Part shown: piece after piece, positions 38,401 to 42,789 of the stretch | Layout: each line of letters opens with the position of its first letter | Numbering within the stretch: position 1 is the first letter of the stretch | DNA from: Apostichopus parvimensis | Taxonomy: Eukaryota > Echinodermata > Holothuroidea > Aspidochirotida > Stichopodidae | Reading direction: 5' to 3' | NCBI GenBank assembly: GCA_000934455.1 | Contig: KN882991.1 | Span: forward strand, 56,983-107,626 | DNA length: 50,644 nucleotides | Program-made: the position numbers and the translations under genes | Notes under the pieces: model-generated | What the model was told of the DNA's origin: nothing | Databases searched by the model: none | Seen by the model: only the letters and a program-made list of their open reading frames with translations

Positions 38401-39349
38401 CTGGAAAGTTCTTAGATAACATTAACTATTTAATTGGTTGCAATAGAAAACTTTAAAATGTCAAAGCAACAAAACTACTCAACGCAGACCAGGCAGTACA
38501 AAGACATGCAGAGATGAACCATAGAAATTCTGGTCAATATTTGATAGGAGCAGTAAATGATAGCTTATATCCCTCTTAATGCAATGAATTTTATTATATT
38601 CGGTTGACTAAACCATCAGAGTTGTTTGCTGCTTTAACAGATAAATTTTGAGGTCAGAGGGGGCCATAGGCAATACAGTATGTTCATCAAATGTTTTTAT
38701 TAAAACAAATAAAAACCATTACAATTGTAAACTTTTCCTTTAAATTATCAATTCCAATCCTTTCATTACTTCAAAAAATCCAATGATTCCAAAATGTTTG
38801 TTTCCTCATGTGGGGATTTATTTACATTTCTACATTGAAGACTACAGAAGCTTATGTTATTATTTTGCTCTTCTATAGTACTTAGAACACTGCAAATATT
38901 AAGAAATAACAGGATTCTTATATTTTAAAGTATTGACAGAAAACTAATTACATTTCTATCTGTGGTGACATCCACTGGCAAATGTTCAGGTGAAGCTGAG
39001 ACAGTAACACATTCATCTTCATTAAAAGGCAGCCACCTCTCACTATCATCACTGCCCTCGCAATCATTAAACCTTGTACACCTACGGCAAAGCATAAGAA
39101 GTACAAGAGAGAAAATTATACTAGCAAGTGATATTGTAATAGGACGGAATAATAAATTGACAACATTTTCAAATATAACTGTTAAGTACAGAAGGACAAC
39201 AAGGAACATGTCATAGGTTGCACTCATTCTGCTTACCTCTTTTCCAGTGTACACCACCCACAATAAGGATCTCCACGGTTAGTTCCTGGTTTAATACACT
39301 CAACACAGGTTTGATACTGACTGCAGTTTGTGACAGACAATTCAATCAA
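2344..39349 (-). CDS. PLXN: Plexin-family semaphorin receptor, 39 exons, 5' part missing
   Basis: Plexins are single-pass receptors for semaphorins; the cytoplasmic GAP domain acts on Rap/R-Ras-type GTPases and an inserted RBD binds Rac/Rnd-type GTPases. Thirty-nine exons bounded by AG/GT sites join in phase into 4593 nt (1530 aa plus TAA). Seen in order: PSI1 (aa 9-75), IPT-like, PSI2 (about 155-190), IPT-like, PSI3 (about 303-352), four IPT domains (about 355-735), TM helix (743-761), coiled coil (762-790), first GAP segment (about 800-1000), RBD (about 1000-1100), linker (1101-1280), second GAP segment and tail (1284-1530). The diagnostic GPIDAVTGK stretch is present. The sema domain (about 500 aa) must lie beyond 39349. 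A furin-type RRKR (601-604) recalls B-class plexins, but there is no C-terminal VTDL PDZ ligand, so the class is open. Exon boundaries come from consensus splice sites plus phase, not transcripts. Confidence 0.95.
2985..3059 (-). CDS. PLXN: Plexin exon 38: C-terminal helix
   Basis: Residues 1465-1489. ITAVLWQLYQMIHKHRDQ aligns with plexin MSALSEIFSYVGKYSEEI. 25 codons, phase 0-0, acceptor AAAACAG, donor GTAAGT. Confidence 0.85.
3359..3832 (+). mobile_element. 3' end of a CR1/L2-like LINE, decayed
   Basis: At 3359 the plus strand reads GLSNCKIKKLQQVQNMAA, the well-known LINE reverse-transcriptase end (xLPxxxIxKLQxVQNxAAR). The element ends with a GCGCTATATAAA-like tail and an AATAATAAT repeat at about 3800-3830, as in CR1/L2 3' ends. 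Stops and indels break it. It sits in the intron between plexin exons 38 and 37. Confidence 0.75.
4103..4243 (-). CDS. PLXN: Plexin exon 37: second GAP segment
   Basis: Residues 1418-1464. SSSNQLYKQLLPVYSTKLDHFYSD aligns with plexin SPSNKLLYAKDIPxYKxWVERYYSDI; the plexin IGKM step is IRQM here. 47 codons, phase 0-0. Confidence 0.95.
4509..4653 (-). CDS. PLXN: Plexin exon 36: second GAP arginine region, arginine lost
   Basis: Residues 1369-1417. ILPLGFWTDLLNRLHLIYDV aligns with the plexin [20 protein letters not shown] segment, where the Arg of LPLRFW is a catalytic arginine finger; here it is G1373 (GGA). The following Asn is kept (N1380) but Pro is Arg. YVQACLKIIIQTLTDVC matches the next helix. 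Confidence 0.95.
5824..5981 (-). CDS. PLXN: Plexin exon 35: second GAP segment
   Basis: Residues 1317-1369. TALQKYVNNVFTAFM and IKQIFDLFDQKAAE align with plexin TLQKFVDDLFETIF and IKYMFDFLDEQAD. The GWKDD end matches the HTWKSN site. Phase 0 in, 2 out. Confidence 0.95.
6543..6626 (-). CDS. PLXN: Plexin exon 34: second GAP segment, start
   Basis: Residues 1289-1316. Acidic stretch, then AAAVLSYLPATR, collinear with plexin SEIYLTRLLATKG. 28 codons, phase 0-0, acceptor TTCTATAG, donor GTGAGT. Confidence 0.82.
7446..7990. repeat. Two-copy direct repeat, unit about 285 bp
   Basis: Segments starting near 7446 and 7733 share blocks such as TGACC..TTTGACC, CCCATGGCAA.CACATA and AGACACAA.G.TTCACCCTG in the same order. 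The rest of this intron (6627-8501) shows nothing else recognisable. Confidence 0.6.
8502..8566 (-). CDS. PLXN: Plexin exon 33: YDEP motif, entry to second GAP segment
   Basis: Residues 1267-1288. ADPEDIYDEPEAG holds Y1274 in the Tyr-Asp-Glu-Pro form preferred by the Nck SH2 domain. LWIWHL then matches the plexin KMWHLVK start of the second GAP segment. Phase 1 in, 0 out. Confidence 0.88.
8989..9317. mobile_element. hAT-like MITE with perfect 8-bp target duplication
   Basis: Element 8997-9309 begins CAGGCGCGTAGCCA and ends with its reverse complement. It is flanked by CTGTGATT on both sides (8989-8996, 9310-9317), the 8-bp duplication expected of hAT transposons. It has no coding capacity. 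Its internal core (9170-9230) recurs near 49250, 50116 and 50611. It lies 7 bp from plexin exon 32. Confidence 0.85.
9325..9405 (-). CDS. PLXN: Plexin exon 32: linker module B2 (YVSP)
   Basis: Residues 1240-1267. AENDGYVSPNAS carries Y1245 and repeats exon 28. Its tail KDGNIQPT resembles module C with the tyrosine replaced by Asn. A hAT-like MITE was inserted a few bases past its donor (GTAAGT). Confidence 0.88.
9649..11076. mobile_element. Probable solo LTR, about 1.4 kb
   Basis: A block of different composition from 9653 to 11072 begins TGTTATGT and ends GTCACA (TGT...ACA ends), with TATG repeated directly on both sides (9649-9652, 11073-11076). Near its right end is an AATAAA hexamer about 140 bp before the end, as in plus-strand LTR polyadenylation regions. 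No internal retroviral-type genes are present. The 4-bp duplication is short, so the ends are tentative. Confidence 0.55.
11095..11260 (-). repeat. Decayed third copy of linker module A with its upstream intron
   Basis: The segment around 11149-11255 shares CTAGCTATACCCAAGA.CAG, CTATGTAAGGTG, GTGAAGTAAC.TTA and GTCTCTG blocks with 13420-13560, the intron upstream of module A1. Next to it, 11097-11140 resembles exon A (AGTCTG ... ACATCCATT.GTT) but with indels. This looks like a dead A-type exon truncated near the LTR insertion. Confidence 0.5.
11534..11596 (-). CDS. PLXN: Plexin exon 31: linker module A2
   Basis: Residues 1219-1240. Repeats NGCYTTTVSDS (Y1232) of exon 27 with only two base differences over 63 bp, while the flanking introns differ much more. 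Phase 1-1, donor GTGAGT. Confidence 0.88.
11886..11960 (-). CDS. PLXN: Plexin exon 30: linker module C2 (YLQP)
   Basis: Residues 1194-1219. VDKDGYLQPEIRT carries Y1211. Same length (75 bp) and phase as exon 29, so tandem duplication of one exon is the simplest origin. Confidence 0.88.
12307..12381 (-). CDS. PLXN: Plexin exon 29: linker module C1 (YLHP)
   Basis: Residues 1169-1194. VDNDGYLHPDVQT carries Y1186. Exactly 75 bp, like exon 30, to which it is related in sequence and splice phase. Confidence 0.88.
13020..13103 (-). CDS. PLXN: Plexin exon 28: linker module B1 (YDSP)
   Basis: Residues 1141-1169. AENDGYDSPDSS carries Y1146 in a Tyr-x-x-Pro setting with an acidic N-flank. Clearly paralogous to exon 32. 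Phase 1-1, acceptor CTCACTAG, donor GTAAGT. Confidence 0.88.
   Translation of the reverse strand, partial: QKMMDMILLILQTIKRFKLVKLTLELY
13319..13390 (-). CDS. PLXN: Plexin exon 27: linker module A1
   Basis: Residues 1117-1141. Carries NGCYTTTVSDS (Y1133). Its last 63 bp are 61/63 identical to exon 31 (A2). It has 9 extra bases at its 5' end, and a TTAG at the A2-equivalent position could serve as an alternative acceptor. Phase 1-1, donor GTGAGT. Confidence 0.88.
14030..14117 (-). CDS. PLXN: Plexin exon 26: last RBD strand and start of linker
   Basis: Residues 1088-1117. VQTGNCVKLIKKQ aligns residue for residue with plexin VPDGSVVALVSKQ, then an unconserved acidic linker begins. Ends in phase 1, opening the run of phase 1-1 linker exons. 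Confidence 0.9.
14511..14636 (-). CDS. Candidate cassette exon in the RBD (uncertain)
   Basis: A 126-bp open segment between exons 25 and 26 with a good acceptor (TTTTCAG) and donor (GTAAGA), phase 0-0, so it could be included without breaking the frame. It would insert 42 residues (starting FTAAMKHKSLSM) into the loop before the last RBD strand. The canonical plexin match needs exons 25 and 26 joined directly, so this would be alternative or is a chance ORF. Confidence 0.35.
14738..14838 (-). CDS. PLXN: Plexin exon 25: Rho-GTPase-binding domain
   Basis: Residues 1054-1087. VWCPRKEGTRILRDDV and DGWRKLNVLSDYK align with plexin LEWRxGxGAxMILQDED and WKRLNTLAHYQ. Phase 1 in, 0 out. Confidence 0.95.
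15121..15277 (-). CDS. PLXN: Plexin exon 24: Rho-GTPase-binding domain
   Basis: Residues 1002-1054. KLQVLFTDKEDE is the strand/loop of the ubiquitin-like RBD and LSVDTITQAKSKIIDH matches the plexin NCDTITQVKEKILD signature. YSTRPVPEQFDL matches the HRPxxxDxDL turn. Direct joining to exon 23 in phase 0 gives the best match, so no exon is needed between them. Confidence 0.95.
15978..16124 (-). CDS. PLXN: Plexin exon 23: GAP segment with GPIDA motif, start of RBD
   Basis: Residues 953-1001. LYGAVKSTIELGPIDAVTGK is nearly the plexin consensus (GPIDAxTGEARYSL), followed by YLLDKQITFTEL, the first RBD strand. Acceptor CAATATAG. A second, decayed copy of its 5' edge lies just upstream in the intron (about 16285-16340). 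Confidence 0.92.
16085..16455. repeat. Tandem duplication across the exon 23 acceptor, unit about 195 bp
   Basis: 16095-16260 and 16285-16455 share blocks in order: GGATTTACT, ACTGT.CTATA.TGATATTTGTGAA, AATATGAGAA, TTCACAA and TAGTGTCCA.TAACAA. The distal copy carries a decayed version of the exon edge with an in-frame stop, so only the proximal copy can be functional. Confidence 0.6.
16924..16987 (-). CDS. PLXN: Plexin exon 22: GAP segment with conserved tryptophan
   Basis: Residues 931-952. SGNTCLEPLLSIWIAFSSY aligns without gaps to plexin RTESVVEKMLTNWLALCMY, placing the invariant Trp. The phase (2 in, 0 out) is exactly what the neighbours require. Weakly conserved otherwise, so confidence is lower. 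Confidence 0.75.
17671..17751 (-). CDS. PLXN: Plexin exon 21: GAP helix leading to the arginine motif
   Basis: Residues 904-931. QLLLTLIEKQIQGSK aligns with plexin QLLADLIDKNLESK. The exon ends IFR plus a split AG|T codon, so the canonical LLRR arginine pair reads R930-S931. Confidence 0.88.
17837..17902 (-). CDS. PLXN: Plexin exon 20: GAP N-terminal segment
   Basis: Residues 882-904. RANIVSHISLILMDGKHALL aligns with the helix after the FIRTLE region (plexin RGNVASLIMTVLQ). 66 bp, acceptor ATTTCAG, donor GTAAGT. Confidence 0.88.
18074..18198 (-). CDS. PLXN: Plexin exon 19: GAP N-terminal segment
   Basis: Residues 841-882. EYLEVLFHALDESKIEQTER is collinear with the plexin segment containing FIRTLE, but the arginine of FIR is histidine here (H870). 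Ends in phase 2. Confidence 0.88.
18707..18852 (-). CDS. PLXN: Plexin exon 18: coiled coil end, start of GAP N-terminal segment
   Basis: Residues 792-840. LFTNLKTSALGFEG aligns with plexin FAELQTDIHELTSDLDG, but the following 30 residues, usually a conserved FLDYRTYxMRVxFPG stretch, are very different here. Phase joins are exact on both sides. Confidence 0.85.
19889..20260. mobile_element. TTAA-flanked MITE, copy 1
   Basis: 364-bp element (19893-20256) with inverted ends AGGGTGTGAAGACTCGC and AGGCATTGAAGACTCGC, flanked by TTAA on both sides. TTAA targets are used by piggyBac and Kolobok transposons. No ORF. Very similar to 40280-40642. Lies in the intron between exons 18 and 17. Confidence 0.88.
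20561..20768 (-). CDS. PLXN: Plexin exon 17: transmembrane helix and juxtamembrane coiled coil
   Basis: Residues 723-792. GIGYLQYAGPS is the last extracellular strand, NIIYVVIVIIACILFIFG the membrane segment (743-760), then CKQKLQKDR and a heptad-like LEMQIAQIENNY coiled coil. This is the same order as in all plexins. Ends in phase 1; donor GTACGT. Confidence 0.95.
20950..21250 (-). other. Open segment with splice-like edges, function unknown
   Basis: In the exon 17-16 intron, an open stretch (21009-21248) of 79 codons has a TTTGCAG acceptor at about 21187 and a GTGAAT donor near 21011. The peptide (LTKYERQYYLQRNSISFHDK...) is not plexin-like. Using that donor would break the frame with exon 17. 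It may be an alternative or terminal exon, or chance. Confidence 0.25.
21955..22131 (-). CDS. PLXN: Plexin exon 16: fourth tandem IPT domain
   Basis: Residues 664-722. GRNLNEGSQEIDVKVYIG corresponds to the plexin GKNL...VLVGxxPC region, with cysteines in ELCVNIT and LVCTPP. 59 codons, phase 0-0, donor GTAAGT. Confidence 0.93.
22864..23118 (-). CDS. PLXN: Plexin exon 15: third IPT end, RRKR site, fourth IPT start
   Basis: Residues 579-663. ICEIIDAGKMICLSP carries the paired cysteines; GFIMDGV and FQYVQDPVYDQF match GFILDNV and FTYYPNPVFEAF of other plexins. In between is FTQTRRKRADE, a proprotein-convertase-type basic site absent from that spot in A-class plexins. Longest exon found, 85 codons, phase 0-0. 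Confidence 0.95.
23468..23561 (-). CDS. PLXN: Plexin exon 14: third IPT domain
   Basis: Residues 547-578. GGNTLTITGARFNIIMRP aligns with the plexin VSGNTPIAVWGTHLDLIQNP segment. Acceptor CCTATAG; donor GTGAGA; phase 0 out. Confidence 0.93.
23690..24110. repeat. Palindromic element with repeated GTGACATCACATCCTCACAG-type core
   Basis: GTGATGTCACATCCTCACAG near 23765 and GTGACATCACATCCTCACAG near 23992 are flanked by imperfect inverted arms (GGTTAAAGAGATAT on the left, ATATCTCCTTAACA on the right). It looks like a diverged non-autonomous DNA transposon. Ends not defined. Confidence 0.5.
25141..25611. repeat. 27-bp tandem repeat array
   Basis: About 17 degenerate copies of a 27-bp unit containing ACCATTATACCTCACCATAC, directly upstream (in plus order) of plexin exon 13. 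Copies vary by single substitutions and small deletions. Confidence 0.9.
25871..26038 (-). CDS. PLXN: Plexin exon 13: second IPT end and third IPT start
   Basis: Residues 491-547. DYIKC lies 12 residues after the previous cysteine, as in other plexins; FIYILDPEVSDVDP corresponds to FQYVEDPTIVRIEP. The split codons on both sides fit. Confidence 0.94.
26417..27365. mobile_element. Foldback element made of short subrepeats
   Basis: The two ends are inverted copies: both read GGC..(A/G)CCATCAGTC.CAAAT inward, then many AT-rich subrepeats with CGATTTAAATCGACATATAC. The left half has the CATATACC orientation and the right half GGTATATG. A unique centre of about 90 bp lies near 26760-26850. No ORF. 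It sits in the intron between exons 13 and 12. Confidence 0.8.
27864..28000 (-). CDS. PLXN: Plexin exon 12: second tandem IPT domain, start
   Basis: Residues 446-491. FFPEIGPVSGGSLITINGTD is a textbook IPT opening (plexin: LKPSRGPMSGGTQVTITGTN). SEPCSIT gives the first cysteine. Ends in phase 2 (AC), completed by A of the next exon. Confidence 0.95.
28632..29130. repeat. 35-bp minisatellite
   Basis: About 14 copies of a 35-bp unit containing GATTGGACCTGCCTATGTAT and CTACACTGTACAAA. Some units are shortened to about 28-31 bp. Intron between exons 12 and 11. Confidence 0.92.
29582..29684 (-). CDS. PLXN: Plexin exon 11: end of first tandem IPT domain
   Basis: Residues 411-445. SVTCLSG provides the second IPT cysteine; GDVTFSYN is the last strand. 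The split AG|T codon joins exactly. Donor GTGAGT. Confidence 0.9.
30219..30373 (-). CDS. PLXN: Plexin exon 10: first tandem IPT domain
   Basis: Residues 360-411. Begins IEPNSGPIEGETMVQIIG, the hallmark P-x-SGP-xxGGT-like opening of IPT/TIG domains, then a TDLGQRFSDI segment matching plexin ENLGLxFxDI. Phase 0 in, phase 2 out. Confidence 0.95.
30662..30689. repeat. Poly-C run of 28 bases
   Basis: Uninterrupted homopolymer in the exon 10-9 intron. Length is uncertain because assemblies often misjudge such runs. Confidence 0.95.
31023..31198 (-). CDS. PLXN: Plexin exon 9: PSI3
   Basis: Residues 301-359. YKCSVDRPDCSRCLS, then CIWCSSQSLCDVRENC, then QECTDRPQITL: a full PSI domain with eight cysteines in plexin order, ending at the conserved PxIT link into the first tandem IPT domain. 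Acceptor TTTCAG, donor GTAATA. Confidence 0.95.
31543..31633 (-). CDS. PLXN: Plexin exon 8: IPT-like domain after PSI2, end
   Basis: Residues 271-301. The SLNLRWKEREVYIDG stretch corresponds to the plexin ELTVVWNGxFxID strand before PSI3. Ends in phase 1. Confidence 0.9.
32238..32342 (-). CDS. PLXN: Plexin exon 7: IPT-like domain after PSI2, middle
   Basis: Residues 236-270. EYECVVGYEG matches the plexin YECxLNIQG strand, and FTVTCEETQ supplies the paired cysteine. 35 codons, phase 0-0, acceptor AATGCAG, donor GTAAAA. Confidence 0.92.
33203..33322 (-). CDS. PLXN: Plexin exon 6: IPT-like domain after PSI2, first part
   Basis: Residues 196-235. ESEDCP followed by FIPNGLNREIIF corresponds to the plexin segment with SEDCP and a valine-rich first strand. 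Phase 0 on both sides. A CT-rich (coding strand) minisatellite lies about 70 bp upstream of its acceptor. Confidence 0.9.
33391..33602. repeat. Purine-rich minisatellite
   Basis: Repeats of GGAACACAGGAGGGGGACA with variants, almost pure A/G on the plus strand. On the gene strand it is a long C/T tract starting about 70 bp upstream of the exon 6 acceptor. Confidence 0.92.
34606..35262. repeat. About 150-bp tandem repeat interrupted by an assembly gap
   Basis: Units beginning CAAGGTTCATGGGATGGTGG start at 34606, 34918, 35068 and 35216 (spacing 150 and 148 bp among the last three; the last is partial). The 170-N gap at 34748-34917 falls inside the array, so the copy number is unknown. Intron between exons 6 and 5. 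Confidence 0.93.
34748..34917. other. Assembly gap (170 N)
   Basis: Run of N inside the 150-bp tandem array. Phase continuity of plexin exons 5 and 6 shows that no coding exon needs to be hidden here. Confidence 1.
36611..36704 (-). CDS. PLXN: Plexin exon 5: PSI2 core
   Basis: Residues 164-195. Too short for a simple ORF search; found because the flanking exons require a phase 2-to-0 exon carrying PSI2. It reads CVDCSTNWDCNWCVDDFTC, the CxxC...CxWC pattern expected. Acceptor TTTACTTTAG follows a T run; donor GTGAGT. Both phase joins are exact. Confidence 0.9.
37057..37156 (-). CDS. PLXN: Plexin exon 4: end of IPT-like domain, entry to PSI2
   Basis: Residues 131-164. Strand-rich sequence with FFDCNRITG at the end, which supplies the first PSI2 cysteine. 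Donor GTAAGT; ends in phase 2 and needs a single nucleotide from the next exon. Confidence 0.9.
37830..37977 (-). CDS. PLXN: Plexin exon 3: IPT-like domain between PSI1 and PSI2
   Basis: Residues 82-131. Begins VTLTVTHLP, the typical first strand of this domain, followed by paired cysteines (NYLCHFG, LLCQNP) and a LPNIPKG turn that matches plexin LPPIPEG-type sequences. Phase 0 in, phase 1 out. Confidence 0.93.
38952..39081 (-). CDS. PLXN: Plexin exon 2: PSI1, second half
   Basis: Residues 38-81. It completes PSI1 with the RCTRFNDC and RWLPF-type residues and leads into the first inter-PSI IPT-like domain. The split AG|G codon joins exactly to the preceding exon. Donor GTAATT. Confidence 0.92.
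39237..39349 (-). CDS. PLXN: Plexin exon 1 of window: PSI1, first half
   Basis: Residues 1-38. Contains the PSI cysteine pattern CSQYQTCVECI then GDPYCGWC, the classic plexin PSI1 signature. The acceptor is a pyrimidine run ending CTTTCAG and the donor is GTAAGC. It starts in phase 0, so at least one sema-domain exon must precede it to the right. Confidence 0.95.
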
Positions 39350-40275
39350 CTGAAAGAGAAGTTTTATTCAAGTGATATATCGCAGCTCATCACATCTCAC
39401 TTTAATAGAGCTGATTAAAATATCTAGCAAAGTCTGCATGTGATTAATAATATTATAAAGAATTTTAAATGACTGGAATCATTACTTTATTCTGACATTA
39501 ATGATTGTTTAGTCAAGAAGGTTTGGAGGATTCTTTGGTAAAATGCAATCCTATAAGGACCTCACATTAACACACCTCGCTCGTTGCAGTGAAGCTGGAA
39601 TAGCACATGGGTAAAGTATGCATCATGCATATGCTTCACATGTGGACCTAAAATGGATTTTTTGGTTATTGTTTGCAAACAATTGTTCCAAGTAGTGGCT
39701 AGCAGAGCAGAGCATAGCATAGCATTTAATAATAATAATAATAATAAATAAATTTGCAGTTCATGTGTTACAAAAGCAAGTGCGAAGATAATTTGACTGA
39801 CCATAGGATATGAGAAAATCATTTCCAACCTGCTTCAAGATCTTTCTGTGGTCCTATGTTAAGACCAGCAATTTATTTAAACAAACTTGAATTCCCTTGT
39901 AACAGGTCAACACACACGGTTTTCGGCACAAGCCTTTTTCTCCTTGTATTTGTAACTAAAGATACCATGAACTTTTTCTCCATTAGAAATAAAGAATATT
40001 GAGTTCCACAATCTCTTAAGATCACAAGCAAATGTTTGTAAATAGTAGTATAGGATTTGCATTGCTACAAGACTATAACTACATGCCTATTACTTACATT
40101 TTCTAGTCAAAGGAGTGTCAGATATTTCTGATGATTTGGTGGCTAATACTCATCTAAAAGCATTCTGCAAACATTTTGACAACTTTCATACACTTTACAC
40201 AAAAATTCATTGTCAAACTTTGATTCATTGTAACAGTAATTGCAAGTTACTCTGTACAGGTAGCAAAGTTTGTAC
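39350..40275. other. Sequence upstream of PSI1, no sema exon seen
   Basis: Presumed intron. Contains an (AAT)n microsatellite at 39728-39752 and no open segment with sema-domain cysteine or blade motifs. Confidence 0.6.
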
Positions 40276-40646
40276 TTAAAGGTTGAGAAGACTCGCGCAA
40301 AAAGAAACGTCTAATGCCGTTAATCTGACCTAGTTTCCAATGAGGTGTTACAGAAGTGTTAGACACCACCATCGATCCCAGAAAATACACACACACAGCT
40401 TTCTACCATCGGTAATTAGACACTAGAGTGTACAGTCAGTACATACAGTTGCGGTCAATACCCACTGCACAGTGTACAAGCAACACAGCGATGGACATCT
40501 CAGGTCCAGCTAAAGATAACACGGTATCACGTTTCATTACTGTCTGCATTTTGTAGCGACACGAACAAAACGTCACTTGCAAGCAACGGAAAGTTAACTT
40601 TTTCAGATGGTCGAACGCTGTTTGGGGTGAGTCTTCAATGCCTTAA
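40276..40646. mobile_element. TTAA-flanked MITE, copy 2
   Basis: 363-bp element (40280-40642) nearly collinear with 19893-20256, again between TTAA sites (40276-40279, 40643-40646) and in the same orientation. Its 5' end reads GGTTGAGAAGACTCGC, a diverged terminal repeat. Confidence 0.88.
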
Positions 40647-41540
40647 AGGCTAGCATAGGATTATATGCACAACGACTCATAACTTAGGCCCATTTTGTTG
40701 AATTACTTTCAAACTTTATGTGAGGTAGTGCTCAGCAAACTACTGGCTAGTTATGTAATTGACATGTACTCTTCAGCATACTTTTTGTTCGATTTGGCGC
40801 CCCTTGTACAGCGCTTGGGTTTTATTACATAGGCGCTGTGGGTTCTCTCTCTTATTCCATTCATTCCGAAATCACATTGCACAACATTTGGCGGCAGCCA
40901 TATTTTGTAGATCACTGCTTGTACTTTTAATGTAATTTATCTAGAGAAGTAGCTCATCAACCACCATGATAGAGGTAAATACTATCTTAACTGTATTTGA
41001 TACTTTTTGTTGCTAAATAATTAGTTTTGAAAGCAAGATTAGGCAAAATCATTATAGACCCGCTGGTCAGGGCCTCACAAACACTTGCAGTGCACAGTGT
41101 GCATGCAACGTGCCACTTGTATTGTTCACAATATAGCCTCATTGCGTACACTGCAATGTTTCGTATAAGTGCCGCAGATGGGTTGGCCTTTTTCAACGTA
41201 ATTATAACTATCATCTGGCTTGTATCACATAGTTATTATGTTCATTATATGTGGAGTAGATCCTTAAGATCACTATGGGATAAAGATGATGTATAATAAT
41301 GTCTCATTTACGGCAAAGGAGGAGTTTGGACCTAGTGTTATGTACATATTGTGCTAGCTCCCTCTTTTAGTAATTAAGAAGGCGGCGCCCATAATCACTA
41401 CACAAATGTACTGTATGGAGTTGTGTAGGCCTGACGTCATGGTCTGGCCTAGTTCAGAGTTATGAAGTGGATATGTTAGGTTTCAGATCACACAGTTACC
41501 AGTGATTTTCATAGGATGCCTTTGTACATACATTTTCTTA
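40647..41540. other. Unassigned sequence between MITE and DIRS remnant
   Basis: No recognisable coding exon or RNA. The small ORFs on both strands near 40987-41296 overlap each other and have no known motif. Confidence 0.5.
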
Positions 41541-41544
41541 TTTT

Positions 41545-42545
41545 ATTCTTAGTAGTACGGTATTGACCTGCTTCCCCTCCTCAAACATGGCGGTCCCCAT
41601 GGCCTTCCACACCAGAGCAGAGAAGGCCCAACAGCGGGCAGAACCACAGTTGAGAGGGCCAGAAAGGCGCGATCAGAATTACCTGACAGCCGGGGCACCC
41701 GAGCCTTCTCCAGTGCCTTCCCCATCAGAGCAAACGAGGGAAGGCGTACCCGTGAAGATTGGTCCAGCCGAAGGCCAGCGCGTCCACTGACCGCGTTCCG
41801 GGCTTGGGACATGAGCCACAAAGCAGGGCAACTGGAAATTGAGGACGAATGCGCATAGGTCCACCTCGGAGACGCCGAAGGCTGGGAAGGCCATGGAGAC
41901 GACCCTCGTAAACGCCTCCGACAGTTGTGACAGAGCGTCTGCGATTGAGTTGCGAGACCAGGAAGGTGAACTGCCCTCAGCAAACCTGATGGATCCTTAA
42001 CCATTGAAAGAGGTCTCAAGTCATCTCCAATGCGCCTTCCCGAAGGAGGACCTGTGCAGGGCCTTGGCTCTGTCCGGATCTGACGGAATCAGAGTGACCC
42101 GAAAAGGAGCCCGAGGCGCTAGTCGGGAGGTGAACTCCAGACGGTACCCCTCCTGGATCGTTGAGAGCATCCATTGGTCCCTTGTGACCCTGTTCCACCT
42201 GCCGGCAAACGCCTGGAGCCTACCCCCATAAGAGGTAAGGCCCGAGGTAAGGCAGAGGAATCCCCACACCAAACAATATGGAGGGAACTCGCCGAAGCTA
42301 GCTACGCTACGGCTGAACACGAAAAAACCCTTCCCGACGTACCCAGGGTGGAAAGGGACTAAACAGGAGCGAACTCACCAAAACGGGAGATAATAAGGCT
42401 TTAAGTGAGCTGAGCGGATGCGAAACAAGCATCAAAACCTTTGATGTAGACTTGCAACTGAACAGAGCAATTCACAGGAAAAAGGTGACCAAGCCAAGGC
42501 AGCGGATCTGGCCAAACAGAGCTGGCTGCCCTTGGCAGGCTACGG
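41545..42545 (-). pseudogene. DIRS-like retroelement remnant (pol)
   Basis: The minus strand near 42250-42100 reads GRLQAFAGRW, then TRDQWMLSTIQEGYRLEF, the N-terminal block of DIRS-type reverse transcriptase (GRLxxFxxxWxxxTxDxWxLxxIxxGYxLxF). Near 41880-41790 FGVSEVDLCAFVLNFQLPCF matches the late pol block (FGxPxIDLFAxxLNxQLPxF), and 41750-41650 resembles the block after it (FPPFALIxxxLxK). The catalytic centre between them is missing and frames are broken. GC-rich compared with its surroundings. Confidence 0.7.
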
Positions 42546-42789
42546 TATAGTTGGTGGTAGTTTTTTTTTATGAGTTAAGGGAAAATGCATAAGTAATTTG
42601 TCCAGAAGGTAAGGAGTTCCCGATGTAAGTTGAGATGTTGAAATATGCAGGGCGCCATACAATATTTGATCTGCAATATTTATTCCCTCAAAGTTAAGTC
42701 AGGAATATTTTTGGGGTTGCAGGGGGATGGCGGTCTTCGATTCCAAAAAATTCAGGGTGGCAAATTAACACGTAGATATTGTTTGGAAG

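Larger units (their letters stand above)
2470..38951. other. Remaining plexin introns without recognised features
   Basis: These introns over 300 bp showed no gene, RNA or clear repeat: 2470-2984, 4654-5823, 5982-6542, 11961-12306, 12382-13018, 13391-14029, 15278-15977, 16988-17670, 18199-18706, 22132-22863, 23119-23467, 29685-30218, 31199-31542, 31634-32237, 32343-33202, 36705-37056, 37157-37829 and 37978-38951. All are AT-rich with stops in every frame. Confidence 0.6.

Noticed and set aside
41563..42362. Plus-strand ORFs in the GC-rich block
   Set aside because: The minus strand gives DIRS-type pol motifs; the plus ORFs are antisense shadows.
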